The notes: generated from the letters alone by a model not told the origin. A stretch of DNA of 52,120 bases from Lacticaseibacillus camelliae DSM 22697 = JCM 13995 (GCF_001311195.1 NZ_BBAJ01000010.1:1-52120); one strand, 5' to 3'; counted from the stretch's first letter, positions 8,433-18,501 are shown. Program-made: numbers and translations.

Positions 8433-10111
8433 CTAGTCATTTTTGACTGTAATATTGGGTTCTTTACCGAACAAATCGGTGATCGGCTTGACCACCGGGG
8501 ATTCTTCCTTGGCCGCTTGCTTGGGCTTCGGTGCGCCGTGTTCGACCAAGTACTGCTTGCGGACAACGGGCCACGCCTGTTCTTGGACCAGCACGACCTG
8601 GCGCGGGCCGCCCATCAGCTTGCTAAGGCCCTCGTTCAGCCCGGTCATCAGCGCGGAGTCGCTGTTCGCCCGCTCAATTAGGATGTCATAGGCAAAGCTG
8701 ACAATCACGCCGGTGGGGCTCGCCGCCACTGGCTTAGAGATTTTCATCATCGCCTGATCCGGCACGGACAACATCGACAACAGGTCCGGCCAAATCTCCT
8801 TGACCGCTTCAAGATCTTTCTTCGTCGCGGCGCCGAGGATCGGATAAATCTTTTCCTTGGGCACCTTGACGCTTGGTGAGCCAGTGTGGTCGGCTTCGAT
8901 TGCGGAACAGTAGCCGCTGGTGCGCCTTGCTGCAGGGTTTGAATCTGTTTGGCCAGCTTTGCAACGGTTTGTTCCAGCTGCTTCACTTCGGCACTGGCCA
9001 CTGGCGCTTGCGCCGGGACCACCTGAGGCACCGGTTGACCCAACTGCACCGTTGCCACTTCCAAGTACAAAGTCGGACTGTTGGTCAGCCGCAGCTGGCC
9101 TTGCGTCGCATTCAGCACCGCGATCATGTGGTACAGCTGGGTGGGTTTAAACTGATCCGCCAGTGCCTTAAAGTGGCTATCTTGGAGCGCACTGGCGGTG
9201 TCGTTGACCAGCGCCGGCGCCTGCTGGTAAACCAGCAGATCACGCAAGTAGCCAATCAGGTCATCGATCAGCCGCCCGGCGTCCTTGCCGGAAGCCAGTA
9301 GCTGTTCAATGGTCGTCAGCGCTGCCGCTGTGTCGTTTTCCGCCACGTGCTGAAGATACTCGCCCAGCTGGACAACAGCCGCTCCGCCGGTCACATCAAG
9401 CGCATTTTCCACTGTCACGTGATCCTGACCAAACGCCAGCACCTGATCGAGGATGGACAGCGCATCGCGCATACCGCCTTCCGCCGCCTTGGCAATGACC
9501 ATCAGTGCCTGATCGTCGTACGTGATCTTCTTATCGTCCAAGATGAACTGCATGCGCTTGACGATGTCATCGGCAGTGATCCGGCGAAAATCAAACCGCT
9601 GGGTCCGGCTGATGATCGTCGCCGGAATTTTTTGCGGTTCGGTCGTCGCCAGGATGAAGACCACATGGGCCGGCGGTTCCTCAAGCGTCTTGAGCAGCGC
9701 GTTGAAGGCGCCGGTCGACAACATGTGGACTTCATCAATGATGTAAACCTTAGTTTTACCTTCAGTCGGCGCGTACTTCGCCTTGTCACGAATATCACGA
9801 ATCTCGTCAACGCCGTTGTTCGAGGCCGCATCAATTTCGATGACGTCGGTCATGCTGCCGTTGTTGATCGCCACGCACAAATCACACGTGTTGTCCGGTT
9901 CCCCAGCTTCAATATGGCGACAGTTCAGCGCCTTGGCCAAAATTTTGGCGACACTGGTCTTCCCCGTCCCACGCGGTCCACAGAAAAGATAGGCGTGGCT
10001 GGTTTGCTGCTCGATCAGGGCATTTTTCAGCGTCGTGGTGATGGCATCTTGGCCGATCACATCTTTGAATTGCTGGGGCCGAAAGACCCGGTATAGCGCT
10101 TGATAAGCCAC
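8433..10111 (-). CDS. dnaX: DNA polymerase III gamma/tau subunit (frameshift)
   Basis: Clamp-loader ATPase and organiser of the replisome. AAA+ domain with Walker A GPRGTGKTS, a zinc site (CRHIEAGEPDNTCDLC), DEVHMLS Walker B, and SRTQRFDFRRI near the sensor region, followed by the collar and a tau-specific C-terminal part of about 140 residues. The GTG at 10111 is preceded by AAAGGATGAGG. The frame changes near 8870-8890 within the C-terminal third. There is no slippery A-run there, so I read an indel rather than the programmed frameshift known for dnaX in some bacteria. Joined length of about 560 residues is typical. Confidence 0.93.
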
Positions 10112-10151
10112 GCGTCCTCATCCTTTCTAACTGTTCTAGTTTAACATATGA

Positions 10152-10634
10152 AGGCTGCGAAGCGGGACGCTTTTAGCGGGATGGCTAGCCTAGGTAGCGG
10201 CATTGCCGTCGCACTTGGGCGGCGAGGCTGCTGCCGTAGCTAGACACGCCCGCGTTGGCCCGCTGAGCGCAACTACAGGCTGCGAAGTGAGGCGAACTTA
10301 GCAGGATGGCCAGCCTAGGTTAGGGCCTTGAAGCCGCTCTTGGGCTTCGAGGTCCTGGCCGTAGCTGGACACGCCTGCGTCGCCTCACGGAGCGCAACTA
10401 CAGGCTGCGAAGCGGGACGCTTTTAGCAGGATGGCCAGCTAGGTAGCGGCATTGACGCCGCACCTGGGCGGCGAGGCTGCTGCCGTAGCTAGACATGCCC
10501 GCGTTGGCCCGCTGAGCGCAACTACAGGCTGCGAAGTGAGGCGAACTTAGCAGGATGGCCAGCCCAGGTAAGGGCCTTGAAGCCGCTCTTGGGCTTCGAG
10601 GTCCTGGCCCGTAGTGGGACGCTTTTAGCGGAAT
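10152..10634. repeat. Tandem array of ~125-bp structured repeats, types A-B-A-B'
   Basis: Four units start with the same AGGCTGCGAAG and the first three end with GCGCAACTAC: A 10152-10276 (125 bp), B 10277-10401 (125 bp), A' 10402-10525 (124 bp), B' 10526 to about 10616 (truncated), then a fragment resembling an A start (GGGACGCTTTTAGCGG, ending at 10634). Type A has the outer stem AGCGGG/CCCGCT; type B has GTGAGGCGA/TCGCCTCAC at the same place. The apical stem is CGCCGC/GCGGCG in A' (one G-U pair in A) and GAAGCC/GGCTTC in B. Arms change together, so structure is conserved. Minus-strand frames over the array only repeat peptides such as GHPAKSVPLRSL and look non-coding. Identity unknown. Confidence 0.85.
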
Positions 10635-10653
10635 CCGCCCGCCCATTTTCGCG

Positions 10654-10682
10654 TTGTTTCGGCGCAACTGAAGTGCTACGCT
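10654..10682 (+). promoter_or_regulatory. Promoter of the ABC exporter gene
   Basis: TTGTTT (10654-10659), 17-bp spacer, TACGCT (10677-10682), just after the repeat array and about 28 bases before the start codon. Confidence 0.45.
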
Positions 10683-10709
10683 GTGAAAGATTAGAATTGG
10701 AGGAGAAAA

Positions 10710-12371
10710 ATGCTTCATTACTTACAACGCCACCCCTGGCGCGTGACATTATCGATTGGCCTGAGCGTCGCTGCCGCAGCCGTGCTGGTCGCCTATTCCT
10801 ATGTGCTGCAACTGATCACTGATATCGCGACCGGGCGGGTGAATTTGGCCTTCTCAATCGCCGTCCCATTAATTGTTGGCTATCTCGTAATCCAGGCCGT
10901 GACCAATTCAGCCAGCGAGTATGTCAATGAGGCACTGCCACTGCAGTTGGGAGATGAGTTGCGCCGTGATCTTTTCAGCCGCGACCTGGCGCAGCGACCA
11001 AACGTATTTGGCCAGCAACCCGTCGGCAACTATGTGACCCAGCTGACCAAACAAGTCGACATTGTCACCAGCAGCTATTTTCACGTCATCCTGCGCGCCT
11101 TCTACCTGCTGATGCTATTGGTGTTTGCCGCGGCGGGCACCCTGCTGATCGATCCGGTCATCACTTTGGCGGTCGTGCTGCTTAGTTTGCCCGCGCTGAT
11201 TTTCCCCTTTCTGGTGAAAAAAACCGCTAGAACATGCTAAAGATCAGGTCGTTTCGGCAATCGAGCGGTACACCAGTCGGGTGACCGATTCGCTGAGCGG
11301 TTTTACCACCATTGCCCACGCTTTGGCACAGCCGCCATTTCACCGACTGCACCAGCAAGTCAGCCGCGATGTCCGCCTGACCTCGACCCGCGAGCAACAG
11401 ATTCAAAAAATCACCAGCGGGATGTCCGATTTTCTTGGCGACATCATGTACCTAGGCACCTGGCTCGTCGGTGCCTACTTTGTGCGGCAAGGGCAGATCA
11501 CGTTGGGCCAGCTGGTTGCCTTCTCGCAGCTGGCCAGCTTCTTTAACTGGCCCCTAGCGCTGCTGACCGAAATGCTGGCTCAATTTTACGGTGCGCGTAA
11601 AGTGGCCAAGCAGTTGGCCGGGCTAGCTCGGCCTGCGACCACCACCCCCACTGCGACCCGGAAAAACTCAAACTGACGAATCCCCTGATTGAAGCGCACC
11701 AGGCAAGCTATCAGAAAGTGCTCCACGACATCGAGCTCAGGCTTGAACCCGACCAGAAGTACCTGCTGGTCGGTGCCAGTGGGAGTGGCAAAACGACCCT
11801 GATGCGACTACTGCTGGGCGAGCTGACCCCAACCAGCGGTCGGGTCACGCTGAGCGGCCAGCCAGCGGCCAAGCTGGCGCCCGCTTCCGTCTTCGGCCTG
11901 ATCGGCGAACTGGAACAGCAGGCCGATATTTTTGCCGGCACGGTTCGCGAGAACGTCACCTTATTCAGCAAAGATTACACCGATGATCAGGTGGCAGCTG
12001 CCCTGCGCCAAGCCGGCATGACCGACTGGCTAGCGACGCACGGGCTGGACACCGTGGTTGACCGCACCAGTCCCCTGCTTTCGGGTGGGGAAAAGCAGCG
12101 GGTCTCCTTGGCCCGCCTGCTGCTGCGTCATTATCAATTCATGGTGCTCGACGAAATGACCACGGGCCTAGACCCGCAAATCGCCGACCGCCTGCAGGCC
12201 GACATCTTCAACATGAAGCAGGGCTTCGTCATGATCACGCACCAGTACAACGCGGCCACGTTCGCCAAGGCGGACCGAATCTTCGTCATGGCGGCCGGCC
12301 GGATCGTTGCCGCCGGGACCCAGCGTGACCCACAAGTGGCCGCCGCACTCGACAGTCTGGCACTGCATTGA
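10710..12371 (+). CDS. ABC exporter, fused membrane and ATPase domains (two frameshifts)
   Basis: Half-transporter of the ABC exporter type. The N-terminal half has about six membrane helices (residues about 15-300). The ATPase half has Walker A VGASGSGKTT, signature LLSGGEKQRVSLARLLLR and Walker B FMVLDEMTTGLD. The ATG at 10710 follows GGAGGAG. Frame changes are in the A7 run at 11217-11223 and near 11640-11655; joined length is about 553 residues. It is alone, with no second half nearby, so it may be a homodimer. Substrate unknown; lipid, peptide or drug export are all possible. Confidence 0.85.
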
Positions 12372-12393
12372 TCGATCCTAAAGACTAGTAATG

Positions 12394-12422
12394 AAAAGGA
12401 CGCACCCGCTGGGGTACGTCCT
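12394..12422. terminator. Bidirectional terminator between the ABC exporter and ffs
   Basis: AAAAGGACGCACCC/GGGTACGTCCTT stem with T tracts; ends the exporter on + and the SRP RNA on minus. Confidence 0.85.
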
Positions 12423-12440
12423 TGTTTATTTGCTCAAAAA

Positions 12441-12531
12441 CTTAAGGCACATGACAAACGATCCTTAGTGCTGCTTCCTTCCGGACCTGACACAATTCGA
12501 AAGGCTGCCATTGCCTCAAGGCCTTTCGGCA
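12441..12531 (-). ncRNA. ffs: Signal recognition particle RNA, small bacterial type
   Basis: RNA scaffold of the signal recognition particle, which targets membrane proteins with Ffh. The minus strand has the invariant tip GTCAGGTCCGGAAGGAAGCA, including the GGAA tetraloop and the asymmetric loop. Flanking arms CTTGAGGCA and TGCCTTAAG pair to close the helix at 12512-12520 and 12441-12449. The 5' end is placed near 12531 from the promoter. Confidence 0.95.
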
Positions 12532-12537
12532 AGATTC

Positions 12538-12543
12538 ATTATA
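12538..12543 (-). promoter_or_regulatory. -10 box of the ffs promoter
   Basis: Perfect TATAAT on the minus strand, overlapping the stop codon of tadA. The -35 (TGGCCA-like, 17 bp upstream) is weak. Confidence 0.6.
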
Positions 12544-13045
12544 CCTGTTTGTCCGCGCTTTGGCCAGCCCGCTTTGCCGCCTTGCGTTTGGCGCGGATGT
12601 TCTGAAAGAACGCCGCCAGCAGGTCCCCGCTCTCGTGGGCCCGCAACCCCTGCACCACCTCAACTTGGTGATTGAAGCGGGAATCGGTCAGCAGATTGAC
12701 CAGCGAGCCAGCCGCACCGGCCTTGGGGTCCTTCGCGCCGTAAAAACACCGCCGCACCCGCGCGTTGATCATCGCACCAGCGCACATGGGGCAAGGCTCT
12801 AGCGTCACGTACAAATCGCACTCTTCCAGCCGCCAAGTGTGCAGTGTCATGCAGGCCTCCTGAATGGCCAGGATTTCCGCATGCAACGTACTGTCTTGCG
12901 CGTGTTCACGCAAATTGTGACCACGGCCAATAATTTGACCACTTTTCACCACGACGGCGCCAATGGGAACTTCGCCGATCACACCGGCAGCCCTGGCCTC
13001 ATCCAGTGCCGCTGCCATAAAATCATCAGGTGTTAGTTCAGCCAT
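12539..13045 (-). CDS. tadA: tRNA-specific adenosine deaminase
   Basis: Converts adenosine to inosine at the wobble position of tRNA-Arg(ACG). Zinc deaminase motif HAE in DSTLHAEILAIQEAC and PCPMC in TLEPCPMCAGAMINARV; 168 residues, normal length. The start at 13045 has AAGGAGG overlapping the end of the preceding methylase gene. Intact. Last gene of mprF-rsmC-like-tadA. Confidence 0.95.
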   Translation of the reverse strand: MAELTPDDFMAAALDEARAAGVIGEVPIGAVVVKSGQIIGRGHNLREHAQDSTLHAEILAIQEACMTLHTWRLEECDLYVTLEPCPMCAGAMINARVRRCFYGAKDPKAGAAGSLVNLLTDSRFNHQVEVVQGLRAHESGDLLAAFFQNIRAKRKAAKRAGQSADKQV

Positions 13046-13054
13046 AGCTCCTCC

Positions 13055-13650
13055 TTACTTCGTTGCCCGCAAAATATAGTAACCGTGTTCCATTTTGATC
13101 TTCTCGGCACTGGCAAACGTTGCCTGCATCAACTTCAACGCCGACGGGGCCCCTGCTTTTTCTGGATCACACAGTACAGCTGGCCGCCTGGCAGCAGATG
13201 CTCATGGGCACCGGCCAAGATTGCCGAAACAATTGCCTTACCCGCGCGAATCGGGGGATTGGTGACGATCACGCCAAACTGACCATCAATTTGCTCGTAA
13301 ACCGACGACTCGATAATCGTCACATTTGCAATCTGATTGGCTTCGGCGTTGCGTTTAGCCAGCGCCAGTGCGCGTTCGTTCACGTCGGACATGGTCACCT
13401 GGCGCGCCGGAAACCGTTTGGCCAGCGCCAACCCAATCGGCCCATAACCGCAGCCGACATCCAGCATTGGCCCAGCTGGCAGTGCCTGGTCGACCACCGT
13501 TGCAATCATCGTGCGACTGCCAAAATCAATTGTCCGCTTGGAAAAAACACCGTTGTCAGCGGTAAACTGCAACCGTTTGCCGGCCAATTCATAGGAAAAA
13601 GTCTGTTCATCATGAGGCAGATCCGGATCATTCGTATAGTAATGGCTCAT
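13055..13650 (-). CDS. RsmC-like class I SAM methyltransferase (frameshift)
   Basis: Methyltransferase of the RsmC/RlmG family, which methylates guanine N2 in rRNA. It has SAM motif I LDVGCGYGPIGLALAKRF (about 80-97), an acidic loop MSDVNERAL, and the target-base motif VTNPPIRAGK. The frame breaks near 13150; the tail ending KMEHGYYILRATK continues to a TAA at 13055, giving about 198 residues. Its ATG overlaps the mprF stop and tadA follows within ten bases. The exact rRNA position is not predictable here. Confidence 0.87.
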
Positions 13651-16272
13651 TGCGTATTCCTTTCATTACGACTCAAGAAAACCACCGCGCGTCCCAGTCT
13701 GGCAAGGCGGCCGTGCAGCACAAACGGCTCGCGCTTTTCGACCCGCTGGTTCACCAGCAGAAGAATCTGCAGCAAAGTAAACAGCAGTGAATTGCGCTTG
13801 CGGTAGGCCACGTACTTTGGGACCCACTTGGTGACGTATTTGTTCTTATACGAGCGTAACCCCTGGAAGCCATAAAAGCGATACCCATATTCGTATACCA
13901 GGTGCGCAATTTTTTCTTCAAAGAACGAATAGCTCGAGGTCCCCACGTTGGCCAACGGCGCCATGCCCATGTTGAAATAGTGATAGCCGTCGGCACTGGC
14001 CTGCTGGAACAGGTTCACAAACACCGCGTCCATGATCCCGCTGGGGGCGTCTTCGCTGTGGCGCATCAGGTCGATCGAGGTCGCCTCCTGCGTCGCCATT
14101 GGCATCGCCGAGGCAAAGGCCACGATTTTGCCTTCTGGATCCTTGATGACAGCAATTGGCGCCGTATTCAGGTAGTCCCGGTCGAAGTACCCCAGGCTAA
14201 ACCCCTTTTCCGGCCGGCCTGCCAGCCAACTGTCGGAAATCTGTTTCAAGGCATCAAAAGTGGCATCGGCAAAGGGCGGCTTCAGCCAATCATACGTGTA
14301 GCCTTCGCGCTCGAACTTGTGCATCAGGGCGCGCTCCCCTTTGCGCTTAGTGCCGGCCAGCGTGAACTGCGTGACGTCGACATACCCTTCTTCGCCGAAT
14401 TTCATGAAGTCGAACCCGTACTCATGCAGCAACATCGTTAACGCTTCGGAAACTTCGTAAAACACCAGCGACAGGTCTTCTTTATCCGCGGCCGCCATAA
14501 AGTCGGCGATGGCAGGCCCGATTTGCTCGGGGTCGCCGATTGGCTCGCCCAGGATCACGATTTTATCGGTTTTCTTTCGAAACAGGAAGAACACCCGGTC
14601 CTCCCCATCAACTTGGAAAAAGCGCACACGCTTATCGCCTAAGAAGGCCAGGTGGGAGATCTCATTGCCGCCCCATTTGGCCAGCACGGCCTTGACGCGG
14701 CTTGCGTTTAATGCCTCGCCCAAAGGCGCTCTCGGCGTGCTCAGGTACCGGTAAATAATGCTCAACGTCAGCGCGGCGACCAGCACCCCAACGAACGTCG
14801 TGAACCACATGCGTTCAGAGGGAAACAGAAACGCGACCGGCACTGGGTGCCGGTGGTGGATCGTCGGCAGATTGTAGAACAACGCCAGCGCGTAAAACAG
14901 TGCCGTCAGGCCGAAAATGCCCCCGTCGATCAGCCGACTGCCCCACGGAAAGTCCAGCCGGTCACGTGTCAGCTCCCCGCGCGCCAGCACGGCGGTCAGC
15001 AAGATCACCAGCAGAAAAACGACAAACCGCAAACTGAAATCGCGCGTCAAGGAACCGACAAAGGCCACCACCAGCACCATCAGCGTCGGCCAAAAGGCCT
15101 TTTTCACCTTGCCGGCAATGCCGCGCGCAAAGCCGAAAATGATGAAGGCCATCAGGATGTTGGTCACCCGGCTCAAGAACAAAAACGTGAACGGGTAAAG
15201 CCGGACAAAGACGTGGTTCGCCATCGCGGAAACCGGCACAACGCCGCGCAAAAGCAGCATGATCGCAGAAAAATACAGAAAGGCGACTAACACTTTGTGG
15301 GCCACTTTTTGCACGAGCTGAAGCGGCAGCCCGTCAAGTTGACGGTTAAGCCGCTCCCCGGCATCGTGCAGAAACAAGGCGATGCCGAGGACAAACGGGA
15401 TCACGTAATAAAACAACCGGTAAAAGAGCAGCCAAACCGCAGCGACGTTGTTATTCACGCCGAGTTGTGACAGTCCCAGCAGCATGAACACATCAAACGA
15501 TCCCAGGCCCCCTGGCACCATCGAGATCACGCCCAGCACATTGGCCACCATGAACAGCGGGAGCACGTGGCTCAGCGCGATCGGCACACGTAGAAAAGCG
15601 CCAATTGCCAAAAAGAACAGCGCGCAACCGCCCCATTCCAGGAAGGACCCCAGGCTAGCCGCAGCTGCCGTCGTAGTGGTATGCCAGCGAAAATACCTTT
15701 ATCGGCAACATGAGTCACCAGCATGACCAAGGGAAAGTACGCCGCTCCGCCAATCAACCAAACCCAGTAATCGGTGAACATTTTACCGATGCCAAGGCCA
15801 AAAATCATGACCAGCGCGATCATCGACCACAGCGAAAGCCCGGCGAGCAAAAACAGGGCGATTTTTGAGATGGCGACCAGAATTTCCTTGTTGGTCGCCC
15901 CTTTGTGGTAAAAGTTGGCTCGCAAACTGGCCCCTAAGAATCCGCCGAAGCCGGCGATGTTCGTGAAGGTGTTGACCACCCAGCCGGAGCGGGCAACGTA
16001 ACTCGGCTTGAAATCACCCGGCAGCATCTGTGCGATCGTAAAATCGTAGTTCAGCATTGGTGTCACCGCCAGCAGCCCCAGCGCGGCCATGGCCAGCAGG
16101 GACCACGGACTTTGACTGGTCAGACTGGCCTGGATTTCGGCGCCGGAGAGCTCGCGCCCGATCCGGCCCAGCTCGATCACGACAAAGACCAGCACTGACA
16201 AAATAAACAGGACCTTAATCTGCGTCATGTGCGCCTTGAGCACTTAAATGTCGCCTTGGCCGCTTTTTTCAT
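13647..16272 (-). CDS. mprF: Phosphatidylglycerol lysyltransferase/flippase MprF (two frameshifts)
   Basis: Adds lysine (or another amino acid) from aminoacyl-tRNA to phosphatidylglycerol and flips the product outward, lowering surface negative charge and raising resistance to cationic peptides. The N-terminal half has many membrane helices, with the flippase block ISMVPGGLGSFDVFMLLGL. The C-terminal cytosolic DUF2156 part has FMKFGEEGYVDV, DLMRH and FNMGMAPLANVG. Start set at the ATG at 16272, six bases after GGAGG; the frame then changes near 16243 and again at about 15665-15690. Joined length of about 874 residues fits the family. Confidence 0.92.
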
Positions 16273-16309
16273 GTTCATCCTCCACTTTTGCAATTAGTTC
16301 AATGCTTCT

Positions 16310-16315
16310 AGTATA
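16310..16315 (-). promoter_or_regulatory. -10 box upstream of mprF
   Basis: TATACT on the minus strand about 40 bases before the mprF ATG; the -35 region is poor. Confidence 0.4.
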
Positions 16316-16365
16316 GCGAAGGTGGCGCGGGTTCGCGCTTAAGATAACAATAACGTTAGGCGTCG

Positions 16366-16393
16366 TTACATCTTTGACGCTATTCCTTACAAT
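16366..16393 (+). promoter_or_regulatory. Promoter of the lipoprotein gene
   Basis: TTACAT (16366-16371), 16-bp spacer, TACAAT (16388-16393), divergent from mprF. Confidence 0.5.
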
Positions 16394-16415
16394 TAGACTC
16401 ATACGGAGGCCGAAC

Positions 16416-17225
16416 ATGAAATTACTCAATAAAGTGCTACCCGCGTTGGCGGTCTTGCTGGCTGCTGGCATGCTGGGCGGTTGCAATCAGACCGGCAGCA
16501 GCCAACCCGGCAGTGACAACGCAAAGGCCAGCAGCAAGAACCTGCCTGGGCCAAAGATCACCGCGCCCACCACACTGTTTAAATCCGTCAACGGCAAAAC
16601 CAAGCTCAAATTCAAACTCAGCAACAACGCCAAGTTCACGCTGCGCGACCGCGACGCCAACAACAAGGTCCTGGTCAGCGGTGAAGGCAGCGGCAAAACC
16701 ACCACGATCAATGGGGCCATCGACGAAGGTGAGCTTGATCTGGTCGCGACGCTCAACGGCAAAACCGCGACCAAGACACTGAGCGTGGTGCCCAGCACCG
16801 GCCCCGCTTCACGCGTTCTCGAGGTCAATAAACTCGGCCTTGGCCCCAACGACACGTATGGGCTGCGCGTGACCCAGGTCACCCACCAGCTGAACGCAGA
16901 GGGCCAGAAGCTGGTGGCAAGTGGCAAGCTGCGTAAAAACCTGAGCATTCAAATCACCGTGGAGTACGCCAACTTTACGGATCAGGCCGGCTTCGCACCG
17001 ACCCCCAGTCAGTTTGAAATCACCGGTCCGTTCCTCGCGCCGGCAACCGTGCTGCCGAACCAGCAGGGCACGACTAAACTCTTGCCCGGCGGCTATGCCA
17101 GTACCACTTTTTGGGCCTACTTCGGCAACGCCGGAGTCGTCGTCGGCAAGGGCATTGATGTGCAGCTGGATTACCACGGCCCAAACATGTCAGACCCGCT
17201 GCTTTTTGCCGCCACCACTGAATAG
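16416..17225 (+). CDS. Secreted lipoprotein of unknown function
   Basis: A 269-residue surface lipoprotein. The signal peptide MKLLNKVLPALAVLLAAGM ends in the lipobox LGGC, so the Cys near residue 24 would be lipidated. A Ser/Asn/Lys-rich linker follows, then a beta-rich region (about 45-130) with repeated short strands (KTKLKFKL, GKTTTINGAIDEGELDLVATLNGK), and a second domain (about 140-265) that resembles DUF4352/DUF5067-like immunoglobulin folds in pattern only. The ATG at 16416 has CGGAGG seven bases upstream; the frame opens earlier without a ribosome site. Intact and monocistronic. No catalytic motif recognised. Confidence 0.8.
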   Translation: MKLLNKVLPALAVLLAAGMLGGCNQTGSSQPGSDNAKASSKNLPGPKITAPTTLFKSVNGKTKLKFKLSNNAKFTLRDRDANNKVLVSGEGSGKTTTINGAIDEGELDLVATLNGKTATKTLSVVPSTGPASRVLEVNKLGLGPNDTYGLRVTQVTHQLNAEGQKLVASGKLRKNLSIQITVEYANFTDQAGFAPTPSQFEITGPFLAPATVLPNQQGTTKLLPGGYASTTFWAYFGNAGVVVGKGIDVQLDYHGPNMSDPLLFAATTE

Positions 17226-17265
17226 CAACCCTTGGTCGACCAATGCTGGCCGGCCTTATTTTGGC

Positions 17266-17299
17266 CAAAAAATACCGGACACCCACGATGGGCATCCGG
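17266..17299 (-). terminator. Terminator of rplJL
   Basis: Eleven-pair hairpin (CCGGATGCCC paired with GGGTGTCCGG) followed by TATTTTTT on the minus strand. Confidence 0.88.
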
Positions 17300-17312
17300 C
17301 ATTGGGCAATCC

Positions 17313-17684
17313 TTACTTGAGGGTAACGGTTGCGCCAACGGCTTCGAGTTCTTCCTTAAGCTTGTTAGCTTCGTCTTCGGAAACGTCTTCCTTGATGTTG
17401 GAAGGTGCAGCGTCAACCAAGCCCTTCGCATCCTTCAGGCCGAGACCTGTGATGGTGCGAACTTCCTTGATTACCTTAACCTTTTCCTGGCCGGCTTCGG
17501 TCAGTTCAACGGTGAAGGTATCCTTAGCAGCGGCTGCATCGTCGCCACCAGCGGCACCGGCAGCTGCAACAGGGGCAGCGGCGGAAACGCCGAATTCATC
17601 TTCAATTGCTTTAACGAGGTCGTTCAGTTCAAGGATGGAAGCATCCTTCAACTGGTCGACAATAGCCTTTGTATCTAAAGCCAT
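17313..17684 (-). CDS. rplL: 50S ribosomal protein L7/L12
   Basis: Flexible stalk protein that recruits translation factors. The 123 residues show the N-terminal dimerisation domain ([14 protein letters not shown]), the Ala/Gly hinge (about 38-52) and the factor-binding C-terminal domain ([26 protein letters not shown]). The ATG at 17684 is chosen over one five codons upstream because GGAGG lies between them. Intact. Confidence 0.97.
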   Translation of the reverse strand: MALDTKAIVDQLKDASILELNDLVKAIEDEFGVSAAAPVAAAGAAGGDDAAAAKDTFTVELTEAGQEKVKVIKEVRTITGLGLKDAKGLVDAAPSNIKEDVSEDEANKLKEELEAVGATVTLK

Positions 17685-17750
17685 GTTTGTATCCTCCAAT
17701 TTATAGTGTGATTGTTTGATTTACGGTTCGACTAGGCAGCCTCAGCCACA

Positions 17751-18256
17751 TTACGCAGCTGGTTCTTCGTCCTTGCTGTCGGCAACGGCCTTGACGGCGT
17801 ATGCGACGTTGCGCACTGGTGCCTGCAGAACAGACAGCAGCATTGACAGCATCCCATCGCGGTCTGGCAGCTTGGACAGTTCTGTGATCTGTTCCAGGCT
17901 GGCAACCTTGCCTTCGATGATCCCGCCTTTGACAACGAGGTCATCAAACTGCTTGGCGTACTTGGTCATAATGCGGGCAGGGGCAACGGCGTCGTCGTTT
18001 GAAAAGGCAATCGCGGTCGGGCCCTTGAACAGATCGTCCAAACCCTTGTAACCAGTAGCGTCAGCGGCACGGCGGAGATAGGTGTTCTTGATGACTTCCA
18101 TCTTGACACCATTGTCACGCAATTCCTTGCGCACCTGCGTTACTTCATCAACAGTCAGGCCACGGTAGTTCACAACAACGGCGCTTTTTGCAGCTTGAAC
18201 TGCTCAACGACGGCGTCAACCACCTTAGCCTTAGCAGCGATAATTGATTCACTCAT
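17751..18256 (-). CDS. rplJ: 50S ribosomal protein L10 (frameshift)
   Basis: Anchors L7/L12 dimers on the ribosome. N-terminal MSESIIAAKAKVVDAVVEQF continues, after one missing base in the A-run near 18186, into VVVNYRGLTVDEVTQVRKELR and IKNTYLRRAA, the rRNA-binding part; the C-terminal helix for L12 closes the 167 residues. AGGAGG at about 18265-18272 precedes the ATG at 18256. Confidence 0.95.
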
Positions 18257-18297
18257 AGATTTTTCACCTCCTGTAGTTTGGTTGAAGTTTTTTCCAA

Positions 18298-18400
18298 TAA
18301 AAAAACTCCATGTCTACCAAGACATAGAGGTATCTGACGTACTGATACCACCTCGGCAGGATATTAAGGCTTGCGCCACCTGAGTCTTAGGCAGAGTGAA
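18298..18400 (-). promoter_or_regulatory. L10 ribosomal-protein leader with attenuator
   Basis: The minus-strand leader contains CCTGCCGAGGTGG, the signature of the L10(L12)4 autoregulatory site. It is followed by a terminator-like hairpin with CTCTATGTCT/AGACATGGAG arms (18306-18329) and a run of seven T. L10 binding upstream would favour termination and adjust rplJL output. Confidence 0.85.
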
Positions 18401-18414
18401 TTATCACAACGAGA

Positions 18415-18443
18415 AGCGTATCATGAACGGCCCCCAGCGTCAA
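18415..18443 (-). promoter_or_regulatory. Promoter of rplJL
   Basis: TTGACG (18438-18443), 17-bp spacer, TACGCT (18415-18420); a second -10-like GATAAT lies just downstream near 18400. Confidence 0.5.
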
Positions 18444-18462
18444 GAAATACTTCCAGAAACCG

Positions 18463-18494
18463 AAAAAAGGCCCCCCCTCTGCAGCGGGTGCCTC
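18463..18494 (-). terminator. Terminator of the opuC operon
   Basis: AGGCACCC paired with GGGGGCCT, followed by TTTTTT on the minus strand, just after opuCD. Confidence 0.8.
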
Positions 18495-18501
18495 AATTTT
18501 C

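Noticed and set aside
8860-8895. Programmed ribosomal frameshift in dnaX making gamma and tau
   Set aside because: The frame change is not at an A-rich slippery site and lies far into the C-terminal part; it looks like the other indels in the window.
10152-10634. CRISPR array
   Set aside because: Units are 125 bp and directly adjoining, with no unique spacers of constant size and no cas genes nearby.
10398-10749. Minus-strand reading frames of 75-106 codons over the repeat array
   Set aside because: They only translate the repeat units (recurring GHPAKSVPLRSL-like peptides), lack ribosome sites and change frame relation between units.
13902-15290. Long + strand frames opposite mprF
   Set aside because: They are GC-driven antisense shadows of mprF with Gln/Arg-rich nonsense products and no ribosome site.
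16244-16486. Minus-strand 80-codon frame between mprF and the lipoprotein gene
   Set aside because: It covers both promoters and the antisense of the lipoprotein signal peptide; no ribosome site.
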